DNA of 64,000 bases from Gemmatimonadetes bacterium 2013_60CM_65_52. Lineage in GTDB: Bacteria; Gemmatimonadota; Gemmatimonadetes; Gemmatimonadales; Gemmatimonadaceae. Every line of letters begins with the position of its first letter. The first letter of the stretch is position 1. A program made the position numbers and the translations under genes. The notes below the pieces were generated by a model, which saw only the letters and a program-made list of their open reading frames with translations, was not told the DNA's origin and searched no databases. This document shows positions 33,280 to 41,410 of the stretch, one piece after another. The stretch is from assembly GCA_002215645.1 (NCBI GenBank), contig NGFI01000014.1, forward strand, positions 124,001-188,000, in the 5' to 3' direction.

Positions 33280-35412
33280 TCACGGCTGGCGCACGATCAC
33301 GAACCGCTGCCCATCCGGAGACACGTCGTACATCGTATTGACGCTCATCTGATACGGCGCCTCGAACAACACCGTCTGTGCACCGCGCACGGGCCGTGCG
33401 CCCTCCGTCCCGCTGAGCCGCACCGCCAACAGAGCACCGTCGCGCCAGTAGTACAGCTCCCGTCCATCACCGCGCCAGACAGGGTGCACTCCGCCGCCCG
33501 AGGAAATCATCATGCGCTGCCCGGGGCTCGGGTAGGAGTTGAGGTACACCTCCGCCCGTCCGGACTCGTCCGACGTATACGCGACCCAGCGCCCATCGGG
33601 CGAGATACGAGCGGCCGTCTCGTCCGCGGAAGTCGCCGCGTACGGCCACGCCGCCGAACCGTCCGCCGGCTGCACGAGGATGTCGTGTCGGTTGGGCCCG
33701 GTCTCCTCGGTGACGAGTAACGCGCTGCCGTCGCGCACCCAGTCGCTCGGGAACTGCGGGCCGTCGCGTGACGCGAGCATGCGCGCGGCGCCGCCGGCAA
33801 GTGAGCGCACCGCCACATCCTTTCCACCCGGCGCGCTCACTGAGTAGGCGATGCTCGCACCGTCGGGACTCCACTGCGGATCGTTGGCGTCCGCGTCGTC
33901 GTCGGTGAGCCGCTTCGTCGTCCCGGCGTCGACATCCGTCACCCAGATGTCGCTCGTTTGCCGTCCGGCGCCGAACGCGCCGTACGCCACGCGGCGCCCA
34001 TCTGGCGAAAAGCGCGGAGTCCACGGACGGTTCACCAGAATCTCGCGGAGCGGATGGCCGGAGCGGTCGACGACGGACAATGTCACGTTGTCTGTCGTCA
34101 CTCCCGCAGTACTGACGCCGGCGTTGTTCGCCGGCGAAACCACGGTCGGTGGCGGCGCAGCGACCGTCCAACGCTGGACGAGCGACGATGGATCGACCAG
34201 GCGGCCGCCGGCGAGCCCCACCGCGAGCGTAGCGACGGCGACATACAGCGCGGCTCGCGCGGACACTGTGCGGCCGCGTGGTTCAATGCGTCCACCATCC
34301 CACGCGGGCGCGGCTGCTCCACCGTCCAGCGGCACCACGAGCACTGCCGCAAACGCCGCCGCGCTCGGGAACCGATCATCGGGCCGCTTCGCCAGCGCCT
34401 TCCGCACTGCGGCATCGACGACGGGCGTCACGTCCGGTCGTCGCGTGACCAGCGCCGGCGGTAGATCGTGCATCATTCGCCGCACAACGGCCTGCCTCGT
34501 CGGCGCGGCGAACGGCGGCTCGCCAGCGAGCATCTCGTGCAATACAGCACCGAGGGCATATACGTCGACGCGCGCGTCGAGAACACGCTCGCCCGCCGCT
34601 TGCTCGGGCGCCATGTACTGCGGAGTGCCGAGCGTGAGACCCGTGCGCGTGATGCGCTCACCGCCCGCCTGTTCGAGCGCCAGCGCGATTCCGAAGTCCG
34701 CCACCAGCGCGTGCCCGTCCTGTAGCAGCACGTTCTCCGGTTTGACGTCGCGGTGGACAATGCCGCGGACGTGCGCGTGGTCGAGCGCCTCCGCTATCTC
34801 GCGCGCAAGACGTACCGCTTCGCCAATCGGCAGCGGCCCTTCCCGTGCGAGATATGAGCGCAGCGTCTCGCCCTCGATGAAGGGCATCGCGTACCACAGC
34901 AGGCCGTCCGCACTGCCCGAGTCGAACAGCGGAAGGATGTGCGGATGCTGCAGCGATGCCGTAACACGAATCTCGGCGAGGAATCGTTCTGCGCCCACCG
35001 CCGCGGCGAGATCTTCGCGTAGCACCTTGATCGCGACGCGGCGCCCGTGCCGCAGATCGTGAGCGAGGAACACCCTGGCCATCCCCCCGCGCGCGATCTG
35101 GCGCTCGATCGCGTAGCGTCCTTCGAGCGCACTCGCGAGACGCTCAGCCAGCAGCGGCACGTCCGGCGCGCCGAATGATTCCGCCGCGGGGCGCTCGAGA
35201 AAGTCGTCCGCCGAGCTCACGTGTACTGCGAGGAGCGACGATACCTCGATTCGCAATGCCTCATTGCCGGCACACGCGGCGGCGACGACGGCATCCCGCT
35301 GCTCGGGCTCGCACGCGAGCGCAGCCTGGAGAATCGCGTCCACCAGGCGCCACCGTTCAGGCGTCATCGGCGGTGGAGGGCTGCCCGTCGACGCGTACGT
35401 GGGCGACGTCAT
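33280..35412 (-). CDS. Membrane Ser/Thr protein kinase with TolB-like propeller
   Basis: A 710-residue protein. A helical N-terminus (MTPERWRLVDAILQAALACE) precedes the Hanks-type kinase domain (about 100-370): glycine loop IARGGMARVF, VAIKVL Lys, HRDVKPENVLL catalytic loop, ADFGIALAL and GTPQYMAPEQ. A membrane helix near residue 390 (AALYVAVATLAVGLAGG) is followed by an external TolB/WD40-like propeller with repeated SPDG turns (FSPDGRRVAYGAF, WSPDGASIAYSV, ISPDGRWVAYTSD). The gene overlaps the ECF sigma gene by four bases (ATGA), so the kinase and sigma factor form one module. Confidence 0.92.
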   Translation of the reverse strand: MTSPTYASTGSPPPPMTPERWRLVDAILQAALACEPEQRDAVVAAACAGNEALRIEVSSLLAVHVSSADDFLERPAAESFGAPDVPLLAERLASALEGRYAIERQIARGGMARVFLAHDLRHGRRVAIKVLREDLAAAVGAERFLAEIRVTASLQHPHILPLFDSGSADGLLWYAMPFIEGETLRSYLAREGPLPIGEAVRLAREIAEALDHAHVRGIVHRDVKPENVLLQDGHALVADFGIALALEQAGGERITRTGLTLGTPQYMAPEQAAGERVLDARVDVYALGAVLHEMLAGEPPFAAPTRQAVVRRMMHDLPPALVTRRPDVTPVVDAAVRKALAKRPDDRFPSAAAFAAVLVVPLDGGAAAPAWDGGRIEPRGRTVSARAALYVAVATLAVGLAGGRLVDPSSLVQRWTVAAPPPTVVSPANNAGVSTAGVTTDNVTLSVVDRSGHPLREILVNRPWTPRFSPDGRRVAYGAFGAGRQTSDIWVTDVDAGTTKRLTDDDADANDPQWSPDGASIAYSVSAPGGKDVAVRSLAGGAARMLASRDGPQFPSDWVRDGSALLVTEETGPNRHDILVQPADGSAAWPYAATSADETAARISPDGRWVAYTSDESGRAEVYLNSYPSPGQRMMISSGGGVHPVWRGDGRELYYWRDGALLAVRLSGTEGARPVRGAQTVLFEAPYQMSVNTMYDVSPDGQRFVIVRQP

Positions 35413-36035
35413 GCCTCGAGCTCACGGCGGAGCCACAAGCGCGCAATGACCCACTCCCGACCAACCGTCGCTGGCGAAATGCCGAGCGCCCTCGCGGCCT
35501 CGGGGATGCTCAGCCCGGCGAAATAGCGCAGCTCCACCAGCCGCGCTTTTCGCGGATCCAGGATCGCGAGCCGCGCGAGGGCGTCGTCCAATGCGAGGAC
35601 ATCCACCGCGTCGGAGACCGCGACCGCGTTGACCGCGTCGCCGAGCGTGACCTGCATCCCGCCGCCCCCACGCTTGAGTGCGCGGCGCGTGCGCGCGTGG
35701 TCCACGAGTACCCGGCGCATCATCTGCGCGGCGACGGCGAGAAACTGCGTGCGGCTCTCCCAACGCGCTTCATGCTGGTCGTCGAGGCGCAGCCACGCCT
35801 CGTGCACGAGTGCCGTGGCCTGGAGCGTGTGACCTTCGCCCTCGCGGCGCAATGCGCGGCGCGCCTGGCGCCGAAGCTCCGCGTACACGAGCGGGATGAG
35901 CGCCTCGGATGCCTCGGCGTCCCCCGCGCCCCACGCCCGCAGTAGCTCGGTGACAGTGGGCGCAGGCAAAGGGGTGTTGGGCACTGTCGCTCGATGCTGA
36001 GGGGAAACCCGGTCTCCGCCATTGGACACCAGCAC
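35409..36035 (-). CDS. ECF sigma factor, TIGR02999-like
   Basis: A 208-residue sigma factor. Region 2 segments are LIPLVYAELRRQARRALRRE and TALVHEAWLRLDDQ, and VLVDHARTRRALKRGGG is the marker of the TIGR02999 ECF group. Region 4 is LVELRYFAGLSIPEAARALG and ISPATVGREWVIARLWLRRE. This group is typically encoded with a Ser/Thr kinase in Acidobacteria, Planctomycetes and Gemmatimonadota. The start may be downstream of 36035; the first 20 residues are not conserved. It is coupled to the kinase by ATGA. Confidence 0.88.
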   Translation of the reverse strand: MLVSNGGDRVSPQHRATVPNTPLPAPTVTELLRAWGAGDAEASEALIPLVYAELRRQARRALRREGEGHTLQATALVHEAWLRLDDQHEARWESRTQFLAVAAQMMRRVLVDHARTRRALKRGGGGMQVTLGDAVNAVAVSDAVDVLALDDALARLAILDPRKARLVELRYFAGLSIPEAARALGISPATVGREWVIARLWLRRELEA

Positions 36036-36101
36036 CCATGAGCGGGTTTGACCGCGTTCTGCGCGCTACGAGATAAGGCGCCGTGCGCGCCGTTCCCGCT
36101 C

Positions 36102-36587
36102 ATGGAGGATACAGTGACTACGCCACGCATCCGCTCTCTTGTTTCACTCGCCGTCGCGCTCACCGTCACGCTCGCGTCTGGTGCCTGCGTGAGCGCCAGC
36201 TCGCACCATGCGTCGGATGCACCCGCCCCCACGGACGGGACTCTGCTCGCCATCCGATTCGACAACGAGGCCCGTGAATACGTACGCGTCTATCTCATCG
36301 GCGAGCGACGTGAGTGGCTGCTCGGCCGTGTAGAACCCGGTGCCCGAGCGACATTGCGGATTCCCGAAGAAGCACTGGCTGGCAACCCAGCCACCATGTC
36401 GCTCGTGGTTCTCGCAGGAGATCACGCGACGCTGCAAGCGGCGCGAGACGCGCGGGCGGCAACCACGGTGGCACAGCCGGTGGCGGCGATTCTCTCGCAG
36501 CGGTGGACGTTTTCACAAGCGCTCACCAACGGGCAGATCACCGCGCTTCCGCTCGGGGATGGGCGCGCAGAGGTCGGGCGGCCGTGA
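36102..36587 (+). CDS. Putative lipoprotein of unknown function
   Basis: A 161-residue protein from ATG 36102 or GTG 36114. The N-terminus (SLVSLAVALTVTLASGAC) is a lipoprotein signal with Cys followed by VSASSH. The mature part has a small beta domain (LLAIRFDNEAREYVRVYLIG, ERREWLLGRVEPGARATLRI) and an Ala-rich C-terminus. It is divergent from the ECF/kinase pair and could be a target or partner of that signalling unit (inference). No family recognised. Confidence 0.65.
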   Translation: MEDTVTTPRIRSLVSLAVALTVTLASGACVSASSHHASDAPAPTDGTLLAIRFDNEAREYVRVYLIGERREWLLGRVEPGARATLRIPEEALAGNPATMSLVVLAGDHATLQAARDARAATTVAQPVAAILSQRWTFSQALTNGQITALPLGDGRAEVGRP

Positions 36588-36594
36588 CCTGGTC

Positions 36595-37113
36595 CTATCC
36601 GCCTGGCAGGTCGTCGAGCTCGCGCGTCATTTCGAGCATCGTCGGCCGGAACCCCGCACGGGCGAACAGACGCTGCGCGGCCTTGTTCTTCTCCGCCGTC
36701 GAGAGCACGACTCGCGGCGCTCCGCGGACCTCGAGCGCCGAGAGCGTCGCGTCGAGCAGCATTCGGCCGACGCCGTGCCCCCGGTGGGCCGGATCGACCA
36801 CGATGTCGTACAGCACGCCAGCCGGCCCGCGCAACGACATGTAATCGTTGCCCTCGATGCCTGCATAGGTGTAGCCGATGACCTTGCCGTCCGATTCTGC
36901 GACGAGGAGGACGACTGTGCGCTTCTCGAGCTGCGTGCCGAGATAAGAGGCGTACCGGTGTTCCGTATCCGGCGTGGCAGCAAGAAAGCGCTGCGGATCG
37001 AAGTCATGGTGCGTCCGGACGAGAAGGGCGCCGAGCACACCCATGGCCGGAAGGTCCGCGGCTGTTGCCGGGCGGATGGTGGCGGCTGGCGTACCGGCTG
37101 GACGCGTGATCAC
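36595..37113 (-). CDS. GNAT family N-acetyltransferase
   Basis: A 172-residue acetyltransferase. TIRPATAADLPAMGVLGALL is the first strand and helix, VLYDIVVDPAHRGHGVGRML carries the acetyl-CoA pyrophosphate loop (R-x-x-G-x-G), and VVLSTAEKNKAAQRLFARAG followed by FRP forms the C-terminal signature. The acceptor is unknown. It is convergent with the lipoprotein gene, leaving seven bases between stops. Confidence 0.85.
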   Translation of the reverse strand: MITRPAGTPAATIRPATAADLPAMGVLGALLVRTHHDFDPQRFLAATPDTEHRYASYLGTQLEKRTVVLLVAESDGKVIGYTYAGIEGNDYMSLRGPAGVLYDIVVDPAHRGHGVGRMLLDATLSALEVRGAPRVVLSTAEKNKAAQRLFARAGFRPTMLEMTRELDDLPGG

Positions 37114-37279
37114 GTCCGAGCAAGATCGCTTCGCCCCCTCGATTAGGCTACCGGGTCATCAGGCAGGCGTGACTTGGTACCGTTCGTCGCTCACCTTCTC
37201 CATCCAGTCGACGGCCTTTCCATTCCGGTCGATACGCGCACGCATCGTCAGCATCGGTGAAGAATCCCCTACCACACCC

Positions 37280-38863
37280 ATGTCGCCCACTCGCCGCGAA
37301 GTCATCGCGCAACTCGCCGCTCTCATTGCACTCCCGCTTCCCAGGTGGATTTCCCTCGGCAGTGACCCGCTCCATGGCACCATCGCCGATTATCAGGCGG
37401 GCCGTCGTCGCGGCGCGTGGACAGCCGTGGAGGTCACCGCCCGCGCGCTCGACCGCTGCCGTTCCGATGGGATGAAGTGGCGCGCCATCGACGCACTCGC
37501 TGATACTGCCCCGGCCGAAGCCCGCGCCGCCGACGCTCGCCGACGCGCTGGCCGAGCGCGCGGACCACTCGACGGCGTGCCCGTCTTCGCCAAGTCGATC
37601 TACGACATGGATGGGCTCCCGACGACGGCGTCGAGTGCGGAGTGGGCGCGTCTCTTCCCCGAGCCTGTGCGGCGCGACGCACTCGAGGTGGCTCGGCTCC
37701 GTGCAGCCGGCGCAATCGTCCTCGGAAAGACGGCGGCCGACGACTTCGCCTATCGCGGCAATGGCACGAGCAGTCACACAGGACAGGTGCTCAACCCGCA
37801 CGACCGCACCGGCACGCGCACGCCGGGCGGGTCGAGCGCGGGTTCAGCCGTGTCGGTCGCGACGGGGATGGCCTTCGCGGCGCTTGGCACCGACGACGGC
37901 GGATCGAACCGCATCCCGGCCCAATTCACCGGCGTCGTGGGGATGAAGCCGACGTTCGGGCTCGTGCCGCGCACCGGCGTGATCCCGACGTGGCCGTACC
38001 TCGACACGCATGGTCCACTCGCGCGCACGGTGGCCGACGCGGCGCTCTTTCTCGCCGTCATCGCGGGCGCGGATCCGTCGGACCCTCTCGCGTTGACGGA
38101 GACACGAGACGGCGCACTCCCCATCGCGCTACGCGACGATGCGCTGGCCGGAGTGCGGCTCGGACTTGTCGAGGCGCACGTCCCTCGCGCGCAGATGAGC
38201 ACCGAAGCGCTTGCGGTGTGGGATCGCGCGGTGGGCGACTTGCGTGCGGCCGGGGCTACCGTCGAGTCCTTCGCGCCCGCGGTCAGCCGCGTCGATTTCC
38301 GTGACGCCTTTGCCACCGCGGCGCGCGCGCGCGGCGACGTTGCCGTCGATTCAAGATCGCCAGCTCCCACGGCGAACGCTCTTTTTCGCTATTTCGCCGG
38401 GCGCACGGACGACCCGCGCGCGGCCATGCGGCGCGGATATGCGGCGTACCGCGCGTTCTACGATGTTCTCCCTGCCACGTTCGAAGAGTGCGAGCCGCTT
38501 CTCGATCAGCCCATGGCGGATGACGCGGCAGGCCGATCGTTTGCGCGGTCGCGCGCCGAGGTTGTGTCGGCACTCGCGGCTTCCATGCGCGCAGCGCGAA
38601 TGGCGGCGATGGTGTATCCGACGATGCCCTTCAACGCGCCGCGTGCCGTCGATCCTTGGCCGGACATCCGCACCGCGCTCGGGTACGGCAACTGGCTAGG
38701 CCTGCCCGAAGTATCTGTTCCGGCCGGCCTGGGTGTAGATGGAATGCCGGCGCTTAGTGTGTCGGTGGTGGGGCTGCCGGGCGAGGACGTGCGCGTGTTG
38801 GCGTTGGCGCACGCGTACGAACGGCAGTCGCGACGCTTCGTGGCGCCGTCGAACGGGAAGTAG
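37280..38863 (+). CDS. Amidase signature family hydrolase, exported (Tat-like)
   Basis: A 527-residue enzyme starting MSPTRREVIAQLAALIALPL, a short twin-Arg leader. The Ser-cisSer-Lys triad of the amidase signature is visible: Lys in VPVFAKSIYDMDG, the cis-Ser region in TPGGSSAGSAVSVATGM and the nucleophile in ALGTDDGGSNRIPAQFTG. The usual GTDTGGS is GTDDGGS here. VGMKPTFGLVPRTGVIP follows as expected. It hydrolyses an unknown amide. It stands alone between the GNAT gene and the mobile mystery pair. Confidence 0.88.
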   Translation: MSPTRREVIAQLAALIALPLPRWISLGSDPLHGTIADYQAGRRRGAWTAVEVTARALDRCRSDGMKWRAIDALADTAPAEARAADARRRAGRARGPLDGVPVFAKSIYDMDGLPTTASSAEWARLFPEPVRRDALEVARLRAAGAIVLGKTAADDFAYRGNGTSSHTGQVLNPHDRTGTRTPGGSSAGSAVSVATGMAFAALGTDDGGSNRIPAQFTGVVGMKPTFGLVPRTGVIPTWPYLDTHGPLARTVADAALFLAVIAGADPSDPLALTETRDGALPIALRDDALAGVRLGLVEAHVPRAQMSTEALAVWDRAVGDLRAAGATVESFAPAVSRVDFRDAFATAARARGDVAVDSRSPAPTANALFRYFAGRTDDPRAAMRRGYAAYRAFYDVLPATFEECEPLLDQPMADDAAGRSFARSRAEVVSALAASMRAARMAAMVYPTMPFNAPRAVDPWPDIRTALGYGNWLGLPEVSVPAGLGVDGMPALSVSVVGLPGEDVRVLALAHAYERQSRRFVAPSNGK

Positions 38864-38905
38864 GGCACGGGTGACGTCGGCGGCAGGCGGCGGTATATTG
38901 ATGTC

Positions 38906-38983
38906 CTATAGAGCAACACAATGACTGTTGATGTTGCGTTATAGAGCAATAGAATATATGTTGTTATTGCATTGTAGAGCATC
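38906..38983 (+). promoter_or_regulatory. Three operator-like repeats phased at 33 bp
   Basis: TATAGAGCAACA (38906), TATAGAGCAATA (38939) and TGTAGAGCATCA (38972) start exactly 33 bases apart, about three helical turns. The first two are also dyads: GCAACA (38912) with TGTTGC (38931), and GCAATA (38945) with TATTGC (38964), each 19 bases start to start. A candidate promoter TTGCGT (38933) and TATGTT (38956) with a 17-base spacer overlaps the middle repeat. The region is AT-rich against GC-rich flanks and controls the mobile mystery protein A gene at 39010. Confidence 0.65.
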
Positions 38984-39009
38984 AACATTCACTTCAAACC
39001 GACCTCTAC

Positions 39010-39549
39010 ATGGACGCCAGCTTTCAACACCTTGCCCGGCGTCAGCTCTCTCAAGCTCTCGGCCCTTACGTGGAGGCCTCACGCACGGAGCGGCCACGGG
39101 ATGGCTGGATTGCGGCCCTCCGCAAGGCATTCGATATGACGGTCCGCCAATTCGCGGCGCGTCTCGGCGTCACACCGTCCACTGTCGTCCGTTTGGAAAA
39201 GCGCGAACGCGAGGACACGATCTCGCTCGGCGCCCTCCGGCGAGCGGCCGACGCGCTCGATTGCGAGCTCATTTACGCAGTCGTGCCGCGGCACGCGGCG
39301 GTGGAGGCTGGGGACAACCTGCTCGACGCACTGATCGAGGCGCGCGCGCGCGACGTCGCCACGGCGGAGCTCAACCGTATTGCGCATACCATGGCGCTCG
39401 AGGATCAGGCGGTAAGCGCCTCGGACATGCAGTATCAGATCGTCCAACGCGCGGCCGCAATCGCTGAGACGCCGCGGCATCTGTGGGAGCCCGACGTCGT
39501 CGCGCCCAATCGACATGACCCGGTCATCAGGCGCACGCGACCGAAGTGA
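39010..39549 (+). CDS. Mobile mystery protein A (HTH regulator)
   Basis: A 179-residue protein of the TIGR02612 type. The XRE-like helix-turn-helix is DMTVRQFAARLGVTPSTVVR followed by LEKREREDTISLGALRRAAD and CELIYAVVP. This family is always found with mobile mystery protein B, a Fic protein, often on mobile DNA. It probably represses the pair through the phased repeats upstream. Its stop overlaps the GTG start of the next gene. Confidence 0.85.
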   Translation: MDASFQHLARRQLSQALGPYVEASRTERPRDGWIAALRKAFDMTVRQFAARLGVTPSTVVRLEKREREDTISLGALRRAADALDCELIYAVVPRHAAVEAGDNLLDALIEARARDVATAELNRIAHTMALEDQAVSASDMQYQIVQRAAAIAETPRHLWEPDVVAPNRHDPVIRRTRPK

Positions 39550-40157
39550 GCGGCGGGAGCACGCCCGCATGGGCGCAAGGCCAGGCAGACGCTACACCCC
39601 TCGATCCGAATGAGGTCGAGGGGCTCCTGCCATTGCACATCACCACCCAAGCCGAGCTCAACGCATGGGAGCAACTCAACATCGCGCGAGCCGACCGCTG
39701 GGCGATGTCGCGCCGACGTCGTCGTGTGACGACTGTCCTCACGCCCGACTTCGCTGCGGAGCTCCATCGCCGCATGTTCGGCGAGACGTGGATGTGGGCG
39801 GGCACCTATCGACGGACGGGCAAGAACATCGGTGTGCCCGCGAGCCATGTGCGCGTTGCGCTGCGTGAGCGCCTTGACGACGCAGCATTCTGGCGTGCCG
39901 AGCGGGTTTACGAGCTCGACGAGATCGCCGCGCGGCTTCACTACCAACTCGTGCTCGTTCACCCGTGGCCCAACGGAAACGGCCGCTGGTCGCGCCTGAT
40001 GGCCGACGTGCTTCTGCACGCCGAGCATGAGACGCGATTCTCCTGGGGCGGTAGTGATCTCGCACGCGCGACCGACGCGCGCGCGGACTACCTGGTTGCC
40101 CTCAGAGCTGCCGACCGTGGCGACTTCTCCCCGCTGCTCGCCTTCGTGCGGCGCTGA
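39546..40157 (+). CDS. Mobile mystery protein B (Fic-domain protein)
   Basis: A 203-residue protein from GTG 39546. The Fic core shows FGETWMWAGTYRRTGKNIGV (the beta-hairpin flap) and the Fic motif VHPWPNGNGRWSRLMADVLL with His139. In the canonical motif HPFx(D/E)GNGR the residue before GNG is acidic and binds magnesium; here it is Asn, which I believe is usual for this subfamily. Fic enzymes modify targets with AMP or other groups. With protein A it resembles a toxin-antitoxin module, though no toxicity is proved. Confidence 0.88.
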   Translation: MSGGSTPAWAQGQADATPLDPNEVEGLLPLHITTQAELNAWEQLNIARADRWAMSRRRRRVTTVLTPDFAAELHRRMFGETWMWAGTYRRTGKNIGVPASHVRVALRERLDDAAFWRAERVYELDEIAARLHYQLVLVHPWPNGNGRWSRLMADVLLHAEHETRFSWGGSDLARATDARADYLVALRAADRGDFSPLLAFVRR

Positions 40158-40223
40158 CGCTCGTACTGCGCTCTCCGCGAGCGGGTGGTAGGTTGTCATC
40201 GCCTCCAACAACTGGCGCCCGGA

Positions 40224-41384
40224 ATGGCGAAATCACGGCTGTGTTTTAGCGTCGCGTTCGGAGTGTTGGCGGTTGTACGACCAGCAACTGCCCAGAGCGG
40301 ATCAGGGGAGCCGGTGAAGCAGGTACAGCCGTTGACGGCATCCACGACACGTCGTGCGCCTCCGACGCGCGACCCCACGGCACCGGGCTTCGTCGCCGCC
40401 AGGGAGCTGCCTGACGGCGCCGTTCCGTCGCCTGATGTCGATGGAAACTTCATCATCGGCCCGACGCACGATCCCGCACCACGGATGGTCGTCATCGACG
40501 GCGTGCCGCATGGAACGGTCTACGAGCTCACGATGCGCTCGGCCGATAGCAGAATCTTTCCCGGAATTGCACGCGAGGCGGGGACGTTCGGGGTCGTCGA
40601 TCCCGCCGATCCTGCCAGGTTGGTGGTGACGACCAGCCATCCCGCCGCCTACACTCGGCGTGTGACGGTCTATGTCCCCAAACAGTATGTCGTGGGCACG
40701 CCAGGGCCGTTCATCGTCGGCGCGGACGGACCCGATCACCTACTGTTCGCTGCGCTGGACAATCTCATCGCCGAGCAACGCGTGCCGCCGATGATCGCCA
40801 TCTCCATCGGCAACGGCAGCGGAGATGCGCAGGGCAGCGAGCGCGGACTGGAATACGACACCATGTCGGGACGTTACGCGGAGTTTGTCGAGACGGAGGT
40901 GCTGCCGCTCGTCGAGACGCAATTCAACGTGCGACTGACTCGCGATCCAGACGGCCGAGCGACGATGGGCTGCAGTTCCGGCGGGTCGGCGGCGTTGATC
41001 ATGGCGTGGTATCACCCCGAGCTGTACCACCGCGTCCTGACATACTCGGGCACGTACGTGAATCAGCAGTGGCCGCACAGTGCCGAGACTCCGCGCGGCG
41101 CGTGGGAGTTTCACGACCGCCTGATTCCGAGCGACGCGCCCAAGCCCATTCGCATCTGGATGGAGGTCGGAGACCGAGATCTGCTCAATCCGAACGTAAT
41201 GCGCGACGACATGCACGACTGGGTCGTGGCAAATGAACGAATGGCAAGCGTGCTTGCCGCGAAAGGCTATCATTACCAGTTCGTGTTCGCGCGCAACGCA
41301 GGACATTGTGATCGTGCGACCAAACAGCAGACCCTACCCGAAGCGCTGGAGTGGCTCTGGAAGGGCTATGAACGAAGGCCATAG
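40224..41384 (+). CDS. Secreted esterase (Fes/enterochelin esterase-like)
   Basis: A 386-residue exported protein from ATG 40224 with signal peptide (RLCFSVAFGVLAVVRPATAQ). An N-terminal early-set-like region (VVIDGVPHGTVYELTMRSAD) is followed by an alpha/beta-hydrolase of the esterase D/Fes type: YTRRVTVYVPKQYV, IAISIGNGSGDAQGSERGLE, the nucleophile elbow TMGCSSGGSAALIM, an acid in WMEVGDRDLLNPN and His in ARNAGHCDRATKQQTLPEAL. Related proteins cleave siderophore or feruloyl esters. It is convergent with the M20 peptidase. Confidence 0.82.
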   Translation: MAKSRLCFSVAFGVLAVVRPATAQSGSGEPVKQVQPLTASTTRRAPPTRDPTAPGFVAARELPDGAVPSPDVDGNFIIGPTHDPAPRMVVIDGVPHGTVYELTMRSADSRIFPGIAREAGTFGVVDPADPARLVVTTSHPAAYTRRVTVYVPKQYVVGTPGPFIVGADGPDHLLFAALDNLIAEQRVPPMIAISIGNGSGDAQGSERGLEYDTMSGRYAEFVETEVLPLVETQFNVRLTRDPDGRATMGCSSGGSAALIMAWYHPELYHRVLTYSGTYVNQQWPHSAETPRGAWEFHDRLIPSDAPKPIRIWMEVGDRDLLNPNVMRDDMHDWVVANERMASVLAAKGYHYQFVFARNAGHCDRATKQQTLPEALEWLWKGYERRP

Positions 41385-41410
41385 GCACGTCATCCTCACC
41401 GCTGACTCGC

